This document shows positions 31,827 through 39,447 of a DNA stretch of 64,000 nucleotides, piece after piece (positions within the stretch are counted from its first letter, which is position 1; every line of letters begins with the position of its first letter). Made by a program: the position numbers and the translations under genes. The stretch spans positions 62,001-126,000 of the forward strand of contig DXXG01000018.1 of assembly GCA_019416455.1 (NCBI GenBank), in the 5' to 3' direction. The notes under the pieces are model-generated. The model was not told where the DNA came from. It was given only the letters and a program-made list of their open reading frames with translations, and ran no database searches. The DNA is from Clostridiales bacterium. Its GTDB lineage: Bacteria; Bacillota; Clostridia; Oscillospirales; Acutalibacteraceae.

Positions 31827-32465
31827 ATGAAGCTGATTTTGTTAGGCGCGCCCGGAGCCGGGAAAGGCACCCAGGCGGAAAAGATTTGCCAGAAGAACAA
31901 CATCCCCACCATTTCTACGGGGAACATTCTCCGCGAAGCGCTGAAGAGCGGCACGGAGATGGGCCTGAAAGCGAAAAGCTATATGGAGAGCGGTCAGCTG
32001 GTGCCCGATGAGATCCTCATCGGCATCATCCAGGACCGCCTGGCCCAGGAAGATTGCCAGAACGGTTTCATCCTGGACGGTTTCCCCAGGACCATCCCCC
32101 AGGCCGAGGCTCTGGATAAGATGGGTGTGGAGATCGACGCCGTCCTCGATATCGAGGTGGCGGACGAGGACATCGTCACCCGCATGTCCGGACGCCGTGT
32201 CTGCGAAAGCTGCGGTTCCTCTTACCACGTGCTGTATAAGCAGCCCAAGGAAGAGGGCAAGTGTGACATCTGCGGCGGCACCCTTGTTCAGCGCAAGGAT
32301 GACCATCCGGATACAGTGAAAGAACGTCTGGAAGTGTATCACACCCAGACGGAACCCCTCAAAGAGTACTACAGCAAGCAGGGCAAACTGCTTGTGGTTC
32401 ACGGCCAGGATAAGGTGGAGGACACCACCCGCCTGGTGATGGAGGCTCTGGAGGATTTGACATGA
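31827..32465 (+). CDS. adk: Adenylate kinase (zinc-type LID)
   Basis: A 212-residue enzyme (ATP + AMP = 2 ADP). It has the P-loop GAPGAGKGTQA at 7-17, the AMP-binding STGNILREA, the catalytic FPRTIPQAEAL and a LID with four cysteines (CESCGSSYHVL ... CDICGG), the zinc-binding form of Gram-positive bacteria. Its TGA overlaps the ATG of map (ATGA). Confidence 0.98.
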   Translation: MKLILLGAPGAGKGTQAEKICQKNNIPTISTGNILREALKSGTEMGLKAKSYMESGQLVPDEILIGIIQDRLAQEDCQNGFILDGFPRTIPQAEALDKMGVEIDAVLDIEVADEDIVTRMSGRRVCESCGSSYHVLYKQPKEEGKCDICGGTLVQRKDDHPDTVKERLEVYHTQTEPLKEYYSKQGKLLVVHGQDKVEDTTRLVMEALEDLT

Positions 32466-33214
32466 TCGTGCTGAAGACTAGCCGGGAACTTTCCGTCATG
32501 CGGAAAGCCGGCAAGATCTCACAAAAAGCACTCAGGCTGGCTGGCGAAGCGGTAGAACCCGGTGTCTCCACCTGGGAGATCGATAAGATCGTCCGCTCGT
32601 ACATCGAGAGCGAAGGGGCAACCCCCAGCTTCCTCGGGTACAGCGGCTACCCGGCCAGTGCCTGTATTTCTGTAAACGATGTGGTGATCCACGGCATACC
32701 CTCCAAAGGCACCATCCTGAAAAAGGGCGACATCGTGGGGATCGATATCGGCGCGTATTACGAAGGCTTTCACGGCGACAACGCCTGGACCTTCCCCTGC
32801 GGCGAGATCAGTCCTGAAGCCCAGGCGCTTTTGGACGCCACACAGCAGAGCCTGTTTTTAGGCATTGAACAGGCAAGGCCCGGCAACCGTTTAGGCGATA
32901 TCGGCCACGCGGTGCAGGCGTATGTCGAAGCTCGCGGTTACTCGGTGGTACGAGAATTCGTCGGCCACGGAGTAGGTGCGAAGCTCCATGAAGACCCCAG
33001 CGTTCCCAATTACGGCACGCCCGGCAGGGGCGTGAGACTGTTGCCAGGCATGGTGATCGCCATCGAGCCCATGATCAACATGGGCAAACCCGGGGTGAAG
33101 ATCCTGGATGACGGCTGGACCACAGTGACCAAGGACGGAAGCCTTTCCGCTCACTTTGAGCACACAGTGGCCATCACTTCCGACGGACCCGTGCCCTTGA
33201 CCCTTTTGGATTGA
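32462..33214 (+). CDS. map: Methionine aminopeptidase, type I
   Basis: A 250-residue dinuclear metallopeptidase that removes N-terminal methionine. The metal ligands appear in order: GDIVGIDIGAYYEGFHGDNAWTF (two Asp), VGHGVGAKLHEDP (His), AIEPMIN (Glu) and SAHFEHTVAIT (Glu). Coupled to adk by ATGA overlap. Confidence 0.98.
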   Translation: MIVLKTSRELSVMRKAGKISQKALRLAGEAVEPGVSTWEIDKIVRSYIESEGATPSFLGYSGYPASACISVNDVVIHGIPSKGTILKKGDIVGIDIGAYYEGFHGDNAWTFPCGEISPEAQALLDATQQSLFLGIEQARPGNRLGDIGHAVQAYVEARGYSVVREFVGHGVGAKLHEDPSVPNYGTPGRGVRLLPGMVIAIEPMINMGKPGVKILDDGWTTVTKDGSLSAHFEHTVAITSDGPVPLTLLD

Positions 33215-33223
33215 GGTCGGGTT

Positions 33224-33475
33224 ATGGAGTGGAAGCGAGGCCAGGTGGTAAGGTCCCTTGCCGGCCATGATAAAGGCAGCTTCCTGGCGGTGCTGGAGAT
33301 CGCCCCGCCCTGCGCGGTGGTGGCGGACGGAAAGCGCCGGCCCCTGGAGCGGCCCAAGCGGAAGAAGCTCTTCCATCTGGCTCCCACGGGGACCGTGCTG
33401 CCAGAGGAGGCCCTGAAAACCAATCGAGCAATACGCGGCGCCCTGGCCCCCTTTGCCCGGGCGGCGGAAAAGTAA
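33224..33475 (+). CDS. KOW-domain RNA-binding protein (L14e/L6e-like)
   Basis: An 83-residue basic protein with a KOW motif at the start (KRGQVVRSLAGHDKGSFLAVLEI) and a basic segment RRPLERPKRKKLFHLAPTG. In Clostridia and relatives a gene of this type sits between map and infA and is annotated as KOW or L14E-like; its role is not settled but an RNA or ribosome role is likely. It lies nine bases behind map and 17 before infA. Confidence 0.8.
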   Translation: MEWKRGQVVRSLAGHDKGSFLAVLEIAPPCAVVADGKRRPLERPKRKKLFHLAPTGTVLPEEALKTNRAIRGALAPFARAAEK

Positions 33476-33492
33476 GTACGGAGGTTTTTCCT

Positions 33493-33711
33493 ATGTCAAA
33501 GCAGGACGTAATTGAAGTGCAGGGAGTCGTGAAGGAAGCACTGCCCAATGCCACATTTCAGGTAGAGCTTCCCAACGGGCACACAGTGCTGGCCCACATT
33601 TCCGGAAAGCTGCGGATGAACTTCATCCGGATCCTGCCCGGAGACAAGGTCACCATGGAAATGTCACCCTATGACCTGACCAAGGGCCGCATCACGTGGC
33701 GCTCGAAATAA
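33493..33711 (+). CDS. infA: Translation initiation factor IF-1
   Basis: A 72-residue OB-fold protein: MSKQDVIEVQGVVKEALPNATFQVELPNGHTVLAHISGKLRMNFIRILPGDKV ... TKGRITWRSK. It occupies the ribosomal A site during initiation. Exact family length. Confidence 0.98.
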   Translation: MSKQDVIEVQGVVKEALPNATFQVELPNGHTVLAHISGKLRMNFIRILPGDKVTMEMSPYDLTKGRITWRSK

Positions 33712-33761
33712 GAGTAATCCACAGAATCACTGACGTATCCCACTGATAAGGAGGGCACATT

Positions 33762-33875
33762 ATGAAAGTCAGACCTTCTGTTAAGAAAATGTGCGAAAAA
33801 TGCAAGATCATTAAGCGTAAGGGCAAAGTCATGGTCATCTGTGACAACCCCAAGCATAAGCAGCGCCAGGGCTAA
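33762..33875 (+). CDS. rpmJ: 50S ribosomal protein L36 (zinc type)
   Basis: A 37-residue gene read as MKVRPSVKKMCEKCKIIKRK, then GKVMVICDNPKHKQRQG. It has the zinc ligands Cys-x2-Cys-x12-Cys-x4-His. AAGGAGGG stands upstream of ATG 33762. It lies between infA and rpsM as in most bacteria. Confidence 0.98.
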   Translation: MKVRPSVKKMCEKCKIIKRKGKVMVICDNPKHKQRQG

Positions 33876-33905
33876 TAGCCTGGGCAATACCATGGAGGTG
33901 TAAGA

Positions 33906-34274
33906 ATGGCTCGTATTTCCGGTATCGACTTACCCAGAGACAAGCGGATCGAGATCGCCCTTACCTATATCTACGGCATCGGCCGCAAAACCGCCACCAA
34001 CATCTGCGCCGCCACTGGCGTGGACCCCGACATCCGTGTGCGGGATCTTTCTGAAGATGACACTGCGAAACTGAGAGATTATATCGACAAGAACTGCCAT
34101 GTGGAGGGCGACCTCCGCCGGGACGTTGCCTTCGATATCAAGCGTCTGATCGAGATCGGCTGCTATCGTGGCGTGCGCCATCGCAAGGGCCTGCCTGTTC
34201 GCGGCCAGCGCACCAAGACCAACGCCCGCACTCGCAAGGGTCCCAGAAAGACCATGGCGAACAAGAAGAAGTAA
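33906..34274 (+). CDS. rpsM: 30S ribosomal protein S13
   Basis: A 122-residue protein: MARISGIDLPRDKRIEIALTYIYGIGRKTA and the C-terminal GLPVRGQRTKTNARTRKGPRKT. It contacts tRNA and forms bridges in the 30S head. First gene of the alpha block. Confidence 0.98.
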   Translation: MARISGIDLPRDKRIEIALTYIYGIGRKTATNICAATGVDPDIRVRDLSEDDTAKLRDYIDKNCHVEGDLRRDVAFDIKRLIEIGCYRGVRHRKGLPVRGQRTKTNARTRKGPRKTMANKKK

Positions 34275-34287
34275 GGAGGGATTCTAA

Positions 34288-34689
34288 ATGGCAGCACAAA
34301 AAGGAGCGAAAGGCGCTACTCGCCGTCGCCGTGAGCGCAAGAATATTGAGCGCGGCGCCGCCCATATTCAGTCTACCTTTAACAACACCATCGTCACCAT
34401 CACCGATACCCAGGGCAACGCTGTTTCCTGGGCAAGCTCTGGCGAGCTGGGCTTCAGAGGCTCTCGGAAATCCACTCCCTTCGCCGCGCAGACAGCCGCC
34501 GAGACCGCTGCCCGCCTGGCCATGGAGCACGGCATGAAGTCCGTGGAAGTGTACGTCAAGGGCCCCGGCGCCGGCCGTGAAGCCGCTATCCGTGCCCTGC
34601 AGGCTGCTGGCCTGGACGTGAGCATGATCAAGGACGTCACTCCCATCCCCCACAACGGATGCCGCCCGCCGAAGCGCCGCCGCGTCTAA
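34288..34689 (+). CDS. rpsK: 30S ribosomal protein S11
   Basis: A 133-residue protein with HIQSTFNNTIVTITDTQGNAVSWASSG and PHNGCRPPKRRRV at the C terminus, the S11 signature. It lies on the 30S platform. Confidence 0.98.
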   Translation: MAAQKGAKGATRRRRERKNIERGAAHIQSTFNNTIVTITDTQGNAVSWASSGELGFRGSRKSTPFAAQTAAETAARLAMEHGMKSVEVYVKGPGAGREAAIRALQAAGLDVSMIKDVTPIPHNGCRPPKRRRV

Positions 34690-34709
34690 CTTGAAAGGAG
34701 AAAAAAGCT

Positions 34710-35312
34710 ATGGCTAAAAATATGCAGCCCATCGCAAAGCGCTGCCACGCGCTGGGGATTTCTCCTGCTGTTATGGGCTATGCGAAGAAGAACACCAACC
34801 GCAACCCCGGCAGCCAGATGAGAAGAAAGAAGGGCGAGTATGCCCTGCAGCTGCAGGAAAAGCAGAAGGTGAAGTTCGTTTACGGCATCCTGGAGAAGCA
34901 GTTCCGTGCTTACTACGAGAAGGCTTCCACCATGCCCGGCAAGACCGGTGAAAACCTGCTGATCCTGGTGGAGCGCCGCCTGGACAACGTGGTGTATCGC
35001 CTGGGCTTCGCTTCCACCCGCCGGGACGCCCGGCAGCTGGTCAACCACGGTCATTTCACCGTGAACGGCCAGAAGGTGAACATCCCCTCCTACCTGGTTA
35101 AGCCCGGCGACGTGATCGAAGTGAAGGCTTCCAGCCGTTCCTCCGTGAAGTTCTCCAAGCTGACCGGCGAGGACGCTCCCCTGGTGACTCTGCCCCAGTG
35201 GCTGGAGCGGGAGAAGAACACCCTGAAGGGTACCGTGGTACAAATGCCCGTCCGCGAGGATATTGACCTGCCCGTGGAAGAGCACCTCATCGTGGAGTTG
35301 TACTCCAAGTAA
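34710..35312 (+). CDS. rpsD: 30S ribosomal protein S4
   Basis: A 200-residue protein with the S4 RNA-binding domain RRLDNVVYRLGFASTRRDARQLVNHGHFTVNGQKVNIPSYLVKPGD (about 90-135). The N terminus MAKNMQPIAKRCHALGISP lacks the zinc cysteines, so it is the C-minus form. S4 initiates 30S assembly and in many bacteria represses the alpha operon. A 63-nt spacer separates it from rpoA. Confidence 0.97.
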   Translation: MAKNMQPIAKRCHALGISPAVMGYAKKNTNRNPGSQMRRKKGEYALQLQEKQKVKFVYGILEKQFRAYYEKASTMPGKTGENLLILVERRLDNVVYRLGFASTRRDARQLVNHGHFTVNGQKVNIPSYLVKPGDVIEVKASSRSSVKFSKLTGEDAPLVTLPQWLEREKNTLKGTVVQMPVREDIDLPVEEHLIVELYSK

Positions 35313-35375
35313 TGCGGGCTCCGTATTTAGCAGGCACCATCGATATTTTTGCACTGTGTAAAAGGAGGATCGCGG

Positions 35376-36329
35376 ATGATTGAGATAGAAAGACCCAAGA
35401 TCGAAATTGCGGAAATTTCCGAAAACGGCACTTATGGCAAATTCGTGGTCGAGCCCCTGGAGCGGGGATTCGGCACCACCCTGGGCAACGGCCTGCGGCG
35501 CGTGCTGCTCTCCAGCCTGCCGGGCGTGGCCGTCAAGTCCATTAAGATCGACGGCGTGCTCCACGAGTTTTCCACCATTCCCGGGGTAAAAGAGGATGTC
35601 ACGGAGATCGTGCTGAACATCAAGGGCCTGGTGGCGAAGCTCCACTGCGACGGCCCCAAGACCGTGGAGATCTCCGCGGAAGGCCCCTGCGATGTCACAG
35701 CCGAATCCATCAAAAGCGACAGCGAAGTGGAAGTGCTCAATCCCGAGCTGCACATCGCCACCCTGGGCGAAGGGGCCAGGCTCTACATGGAGCTTACCCT
35801 GGATAAGGGAAGGGGTTATGTCTCGAACGAGCGCAACAAGCAGAATATGCCGGAAGGCGTGATCGGAGAGATTGCGGTCGATTCTATTTACACACCTGTG
35901 CTCAAGGTCAACTTCAATGTGGAAAGCACCCGCGTGGGCCAGAGCATCGACTATGACAAACTGACGCTGGAGGTTTGGACCAACGGCGTGATCAACGCCC
36001 AGGAAGCCGTTTCCCTGGCAGCCAAAGTTCTCACCGACCACCTGAACCTGTTCGTGGACCTGTCCGATAAGGGCAAGAGCACGGAGATCATGGTGGAGAA
36101 GGACGAAGGCGGCAAGGAAAAGGTGCTTGAGATGACTATCGAGGAGCTGGATCTCTCCGTCCGTTCCTTCAACTGCCTCAAGCGCGCCGGCATCAACACT
36201 GTGGAGGACCTGATCAATCGTTCCGAAGAGGACATGATGAAGGTCCGAAACCTGGGCCGCAAGTCGCTGGAAGAAGTCGTGTGGAAGCTGGCTTCCCTGG
36301 GCTTCAGCCTGCGCAAGGACGACGAATAA
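35376..36329 (+). CDS. rpoA: RNA polymerase alpha subunit
   Basis: A 317-residue protein. The N-terminal domain has FVVEPLERGFGTTLGNGLRRVLLSSLPG (dimer interface) and the C-terminal domain LDLSVRSFNCLKRAGINTVEDLINRSEEDMMKVRNLGRKSLEEV contacts UP elements and activators. ATG 35376 follows AAAGGAGG. Confidence 0.98.
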   Translation: MIEIERPKIEIAEISENGTYGKFVVEPLERGFGTTLGNGLRRVLLSSLPGVAVKSIKIDGVLHEFSTIPGVKEDVTEIVLNIKGLVAKLHCDGPKTVEISAEGPCDVTAESIKSDSEVEVLNPELHIATLGEGARLYMELTLDKGRGYVSNERNKQNMPEGVIGEIAVDSIYTPVLKVNFNVESTRVGQSIDYDKLTLEVWTNGVINAQEAVSLAAKVLTDHLNLFVDLSDKGKSTEIMVEKDEGGKEKVLEMTIEELDLSVRSFNCLKRAGINTVEDLINRSEEDMMKVRNLGRKSLEEVVWKLASLGFSLRKDDE

Positions 36330-36364
36330 GCAACCTACTTTTACTACGATAGGAGTGAATATTC

Positions 36365-36706
36365 ATGCCGGGAACGAGAAAGCTGGGCCGTGAGACCGCC
36401 CATCGGACCGCTATGCTCCGGGGCTTGGTGACGTTCTTCCTGGAGAACGGCAAGATCGAGACCACCGTGACCCGCGCCAAGGAAGTGCGCGCCATGGCGG
36501 AAAAGATGATCACCATCGCCAAGCAGGACAACCTGCACAACAAGCGCCTGGTGATGAGCTTCATCACTAAGGAGAGCGTGACCAATAAGCTGTTCACCGA
36601 GATCGCCCCCAAGTACGCTGACCGCAACGGTGGCTATACCCGCATCACCAAGCTGGGGCCCCGCCGCGGCGACGCTGCCGAAATGGCCATCCTGGAATTG
36701 GTCTAA
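36365..36706 (+). CDS. rplQ: 50S ribosomal protein L17
   Basis: A 113-residue protein starting MPGTRKLGRETAHRTAMLRGLVTFFLENGKIETTVTRAKEVR, ending ITKLGPRRGDAAEMAILELV. It is the last gene of the superoperon. The last 38 bases of the gene plus the following 40 bases with a hairpin are repeated downstream at 36831-36908. Confidence 0.98.
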   Translation: MPGTRKLGRETAHRTAMLRGLVTFFLENGKIETTVTRAKEVRAMAEKMITIAKQDNLHNKRLVMSFITKESVTNKLFTEIAPKYADRNGGYTRITKLGPRRGDAAEMAILELV

Positions 36707-36908
36707 TTTGAACTGATAATATAACCGCCGAGGGATTCCTTGGCGGCGGGGGAACCCCAGAGAAAAGCCCACACCGCGCAAGCGGTAAGGGCTTTTTCTC
36801 TTTGTAGGAGCTATGCTCCTACGCGCGCGAGCGACGCTGCCGAAATGGCCATCCTGGAATTGGTCTAATTTGAACTGATAATATACCGCCGAGGAATTCC
36901 TTGGCGGG
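36669..36908 (+). repeat. Direct repeat of the rplQ 3' end and its hairpin
   Basis: Bases 36669-36746 recur at 36831-36908. The first 55 bases (36669-36723, covering the last 12 codons and the stop of rplQ) are identical to 36831-36885; the rest, a hairpin of the form CCGCCGAGG...CCTTGGCGG, differs by one indel and one substitution. Copies are 162 bp apart, with a terminator and another hairpin between them. Confidence 0.92.
36759..36801 (+). terminator. First terminator after the ribosomal operon
   Basis: AGAGAAAAGCCC (36759-36770) pairs with GGGCTTTTTCTCT (36789-36801) with an inner stem ACCGC/GCGGT. A second perfect hairpin, GTAGGAGC-TAT-GCTCCTAC (36804-36822), follows. Confidence 0.85.
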
Positions 36909-36942
36909 AAAGCCGCTGGCTGAAAAGCCGGCGGCTTTTTTT
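36909..36942 (+). terminator. Second terminator after the ribosomal operon
   Basis: AAGCCGCTGGCT, a GAAA loop, AGCCGGCGGCTT and seven T. It ends the second copy of the repeated rplQ tail. From here to the eno start at 37034 no gene is seen; TTGATT (36960-36965) is a possible -35 box for eno. Confidence 0.9.
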
Positions 36943-37033
36943 CGTCTGTGGGAAGCTTTTTGATTAAACCAAGGATACGTGCTGAATACTAAAGATGAGT
37001 TCGTCAAAACCTTTGCAAAGTGAGGAGATCCAT

Positions 37034-38260
37034 ATGGTACGTATTCAAAAAGTATTCGGCACAGAGATCCTGGATTCCCGGGGAAATCCCACCGTCAGCG
37101 CAACCGTGCAGCTCACCGACGGCACCATGGGCACCGCCGCCGCTCCTTCAGGGGCCTCTACCGGCAAATTCGAGGCCATCGAGCTGCGGGACGGGGACCA
37201 GCGCCGCTATGAAGGGAAGGGTGTGCTGAAAGCCGTGCGGAACGTGACGGAGATCATCTCTCCCGCCTTGGAAAAGGTCCACAGCCTGACCATCCGGGAG
37301 ATCGACCGGGTGCTGCAAAAACTGGACGGCACCCCCAACAAAGCTCACCTGGGAGCGAACGCTACCCTGGCAGTGTCCATGGCCTGCGCCCGAGCCATCG
37401 CCGCCCATTACCGCATGCCCCTGTTCCGCTACTTGGGAGGCGCCGCCGCTTACGAGCTGCCCCGGCCCATGATGAATATCCTCAATGGCGGCGCCCACGC
37501 GGGGAACAATATCGACATCCAGGAGTTCATGATCGTCCCCACAGGGGCCTGTTGTTTCCGGGAAGGGCTGCGGTGGTGCGCGGAGATCTATCACACCCTG
37601 GGCCGTCAGTTGAAAGAACAGGGCCTGTCCACCGGCGTGGGGGACGAGGGCGGCTTCGCTCCTGACCTACCCAGCGATGAGGCCGCTATCGAGGCAGTGC
37701 TGAACGCTGTGGAGAAGGCAGGCTATGGCGGAAAGGTGCAGCTGGCTTTGGACGCCGCCGGCAGTGAGTGGGTCCAGGGGAACCGGTACCGCTTGCCCAA
37801 ACGGGGAAAAGAGTATGTGGTGGAGGACTTGATCGAGTACTGGGAGAACTTGGTGAATAAATACCCCATCATCTCCATCGAGGACCCCTTGGGAGAAGAG
37901 GACTTCGCCGGGTGGGCCGCCCTCACCGCCCGGCTGGGAGACAAGGTCCAGCTGGTGGGAGACGACCTGTTCGTCACCAATTTGGAGCGGCTGCGCCAGG
38001 GCGTGGACGAAGGAGCGGGAAACGCGATCTTGATCAAGCCCAACCAGATCGGCACCTTGACGGAAACCTTGGACTGTATCGAGTTCGCCAAGCGCAACGG
38101 GTATAAGACCATCATCTCTCACCGTTCCGGGGAAACGGAGGATACCTTTATTGCGGATCTGGCGGTGGCGGTGAATGCTGGGCAGATTAAGACAGGTGCC
38201 CCCTGCCGCACAGAGCGGGTGGCAAAGTATAACCGTCTGCTGCGGATCGAGGAGTGTTGA
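37034..38260 (+). CDS. eno: Enolase
   Basis: The glycolytic enzyme that converts 2-phosphoglycerate to phosphoenolpyruvate. All catalytic and metal residues are visible: NIDIQEFM (Glu), VGDEGGFAP (Glu), LALDAAGSEW (Asp), SIEDPLGEEDF (Glu), VGDDLFVTN (Asp), ILIKPNQIGT (Lys) and the late Lys in GQIKTGAPCRTERVAKYNR. The length, 408 residues, is about 20 less than usual, with a short C terminus. The sequence is rather divergent for an enolase (for example LDAAGSEW, YELPRPMMNILNGG). GAGGAG lies seven bases before ATG 37034. A second enolase elsewhere in the genome is possible. Confidence 0.94.
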   Translation: MVRIQKVFGTEILDSRGNPTVSATVQLTDGTMGTAAAPSGASTGKFEAIELRDGDQRRYEGKGVLKAVRNVTEIISPALEKVHSLTIREIDRVLQKLDGTPNKAHLGANATLAVSMACARAIAAHYRMPLFRYLGGAAAYELPRPMMNILNGGAHAGNNIDIQEFMIVPTGACCFREGLRWCAEIYHTLGRQLKEQGLSTGVGDEGGFAPDLPSDEAAIEAVLNAVEKAGYGGKVQLALDAAGSEWVQGNRYRLPKRGKEYVVEDLIEYWENLVNKYPIISIEDPLGEEDFAGWAALTARLGDKVQLVGDDLFVTNLERLRQGVDEGAGNAILIKPNQIGTLTETLDCIEFAKRNGYKTIISHRSGETEDTFIADLAVAVNAGQIKTGAPCRTERVAKYNRLLRIEEC

Positions 38261-38304
38261 CAGAGACCGAAAATACTGGTACGATGAAGCCAACGGAGAA
38301 CTGA

Positions 38305-38445
38305 CGTAAAAGTTTTTGGTCCAGCTTTTTTCAAAAAGCTGGTGGGGTTTGGGGTGCTGGTCGCCGGTGGCGGCCGTCTAGCACCGACCGAGCCGGCAGG
38401 CGAGACCGAAACCCCAAGGTCTAAAACGGCGCAGCCGTAAAGAAA
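38305..38445 (+). repeat. Three-hairpin intergenic repeat, copy 2
   Basis: Same layout as the element at 313-400: CCAGCTTTTT/AAAAAGCTGG (38321-38342), GGGGTTT/AAACCCC (38344-38350 with 38409-38415) and ACGGC/GCCGT (38426-38438), flanked by CGTAAAAGTTTTT and AAAGAAAA. The middle stem is longer here and encloses about 58 extra bases, including GTGCT/AGCAC. The rest of the eno-PNP gap (38261-38559) shows no gene. Confidence 0.75.
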
Positions 38446-38559
38446 AACCAGGGAAACAGCGAAGCACCTTTCCTGGCCGCCTAGAATATGCTGACGGTCA
38501 CCCAAAAAGCCCGACCACTCTGGGGCATGTCCCCAGATTACATAGAAAGGAAGAGAAAC

Positions 38560-39387
38560 ATGGGAAATGTGTTTGAAAGAGTGCGGCAGTGCGTAGACGC
38601 CATACGAGAAAAAACAGATTTCGTCCCTCATACCGCTTTGATCTTGGGGTCCGGTTTGGGAGGCTTTGGGGAGAAGCTCCAGAAGGAAGCTGTGGTGGAG
38701 TATGGAGAGATCCCAGGGTTCCCCGTTTCCACGGTTCCCGGCCACGCCGGACGGTTCCTGTTCGGGTATGTGGGAAAGGAACCTGTGGTGGTGATGCAGG
38801 GGAGAGTCCATTACTACGAGGGCTACCCCATGGAGGACGTGGTACTGCCTACCAGAGTCATGGGGCTTTTGGGAGCCAAGCGTTTGGTGCTCACTAACGC
38901 CGCCGGAGGCATCGGTTCTCAGCTGGAAGCGGGAGACTTGATGCTCCTCACCGACCAGATTTCCAGTTTCGTGCCCTCTCCCCTGGTGGGACCTAATGAG
39001 GACCAGCTGGGGCCCCGGTTCCCGGATATGACCCACATTTACAGTCCCCGGCTTCAGGAAAAGGCTCTGGCCGCCGCCCAAAAGCTGGATTTCCCTTTGA
39101 AACAGGGTGTGTATCTCCAGGCCAGCGGTCCTCAGTATGAAAGCCCGGCGGAGATCCGTATGTTCCAAGCCCTGGGCGCCGACGCCGTGGGTATGAGCAC
39201 CGCCTGCGAAGCTATCGCGGCCCGGCATATGGGACTGGAAGTGTGCGGTATCAGCTGTGTCACCAACCTGGCTGCTGGTCTGGGCGGTAAGCCCTTGTCC
39301 CATGAGGAGGTCCAGGAAGTGGCTGACCGTGTGGCCCAGCGGTTCCAGGACTTGGTGTGGGAGCTGCTCTCAACCATGGAAGAATAA
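38560..39387 (+). CDS. Purine nucleoside phosphorylase (trimeric, inosine/guanosine type)
   Basis: A 275-residue enzyme that phosphorolyses purine nucleosides to base and ribose 1-phosphate. Landmarks of the class II (PunA/mammalian) type are ILGSGLGGFGEKL, phosphate-site GRVHYYEGYPM, LTNAAGGIG, FQALGADAVGMSTACEAIAARHMG (base-site Glu) and ISCVTNLAAGLGG (Asn for the 6-oxo group). The usual MSTVPE reads MSTACE here. ATG 38560 follows GAAAGGAAG. Single gene with its own terminator. Confidence 0.92.
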   Translation: MGNVFERVRQCVDAIREKTDFVPHTALILGSGLGGFGEKLQKEAVVEYGEIPGFPVSTVPGHAGRFLFGYVGKEPVVVMQGRVHYYEGYPMEDVVLPTRVMGLLGAKRLVLTNAAGGIGSQLEAGDLMLLTDQISSFVPSPLVGPNEDQLGPRFPDMTHIYSPRLQEKALAAAQKLDFPLKQGVYLQASGPQYESPAEIRMFQALGADAVGMSTACEAIAARHMGLEVCGISCVTNLAAGLGGKPLSHEEVQEVADRVAQRFQDLVWELLSTMEE

Positions 39388-39400
39388 CCAAGACAGTAAG

Positions 39401-39431
39401 AAAGCCCCCGGCGCAATGCCGAGGGCTTTTT
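39401..39431. terminator. Bidirectional terminator between PNP and GH32 genes
   Basis: GCCCCCGGC (39404-39412) against GCCGAGGGC (39418-39426), with A on the left and T on the right. Confidence 0.85.
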
Positions 39432-39447
39432 GTAGTTCTGTGACGAT

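Noticed and set aside
37034..38260. Enolase-like protein without activity
   Set aside because: All catalytic and metal residues of enolase are present despite divergence and short length.
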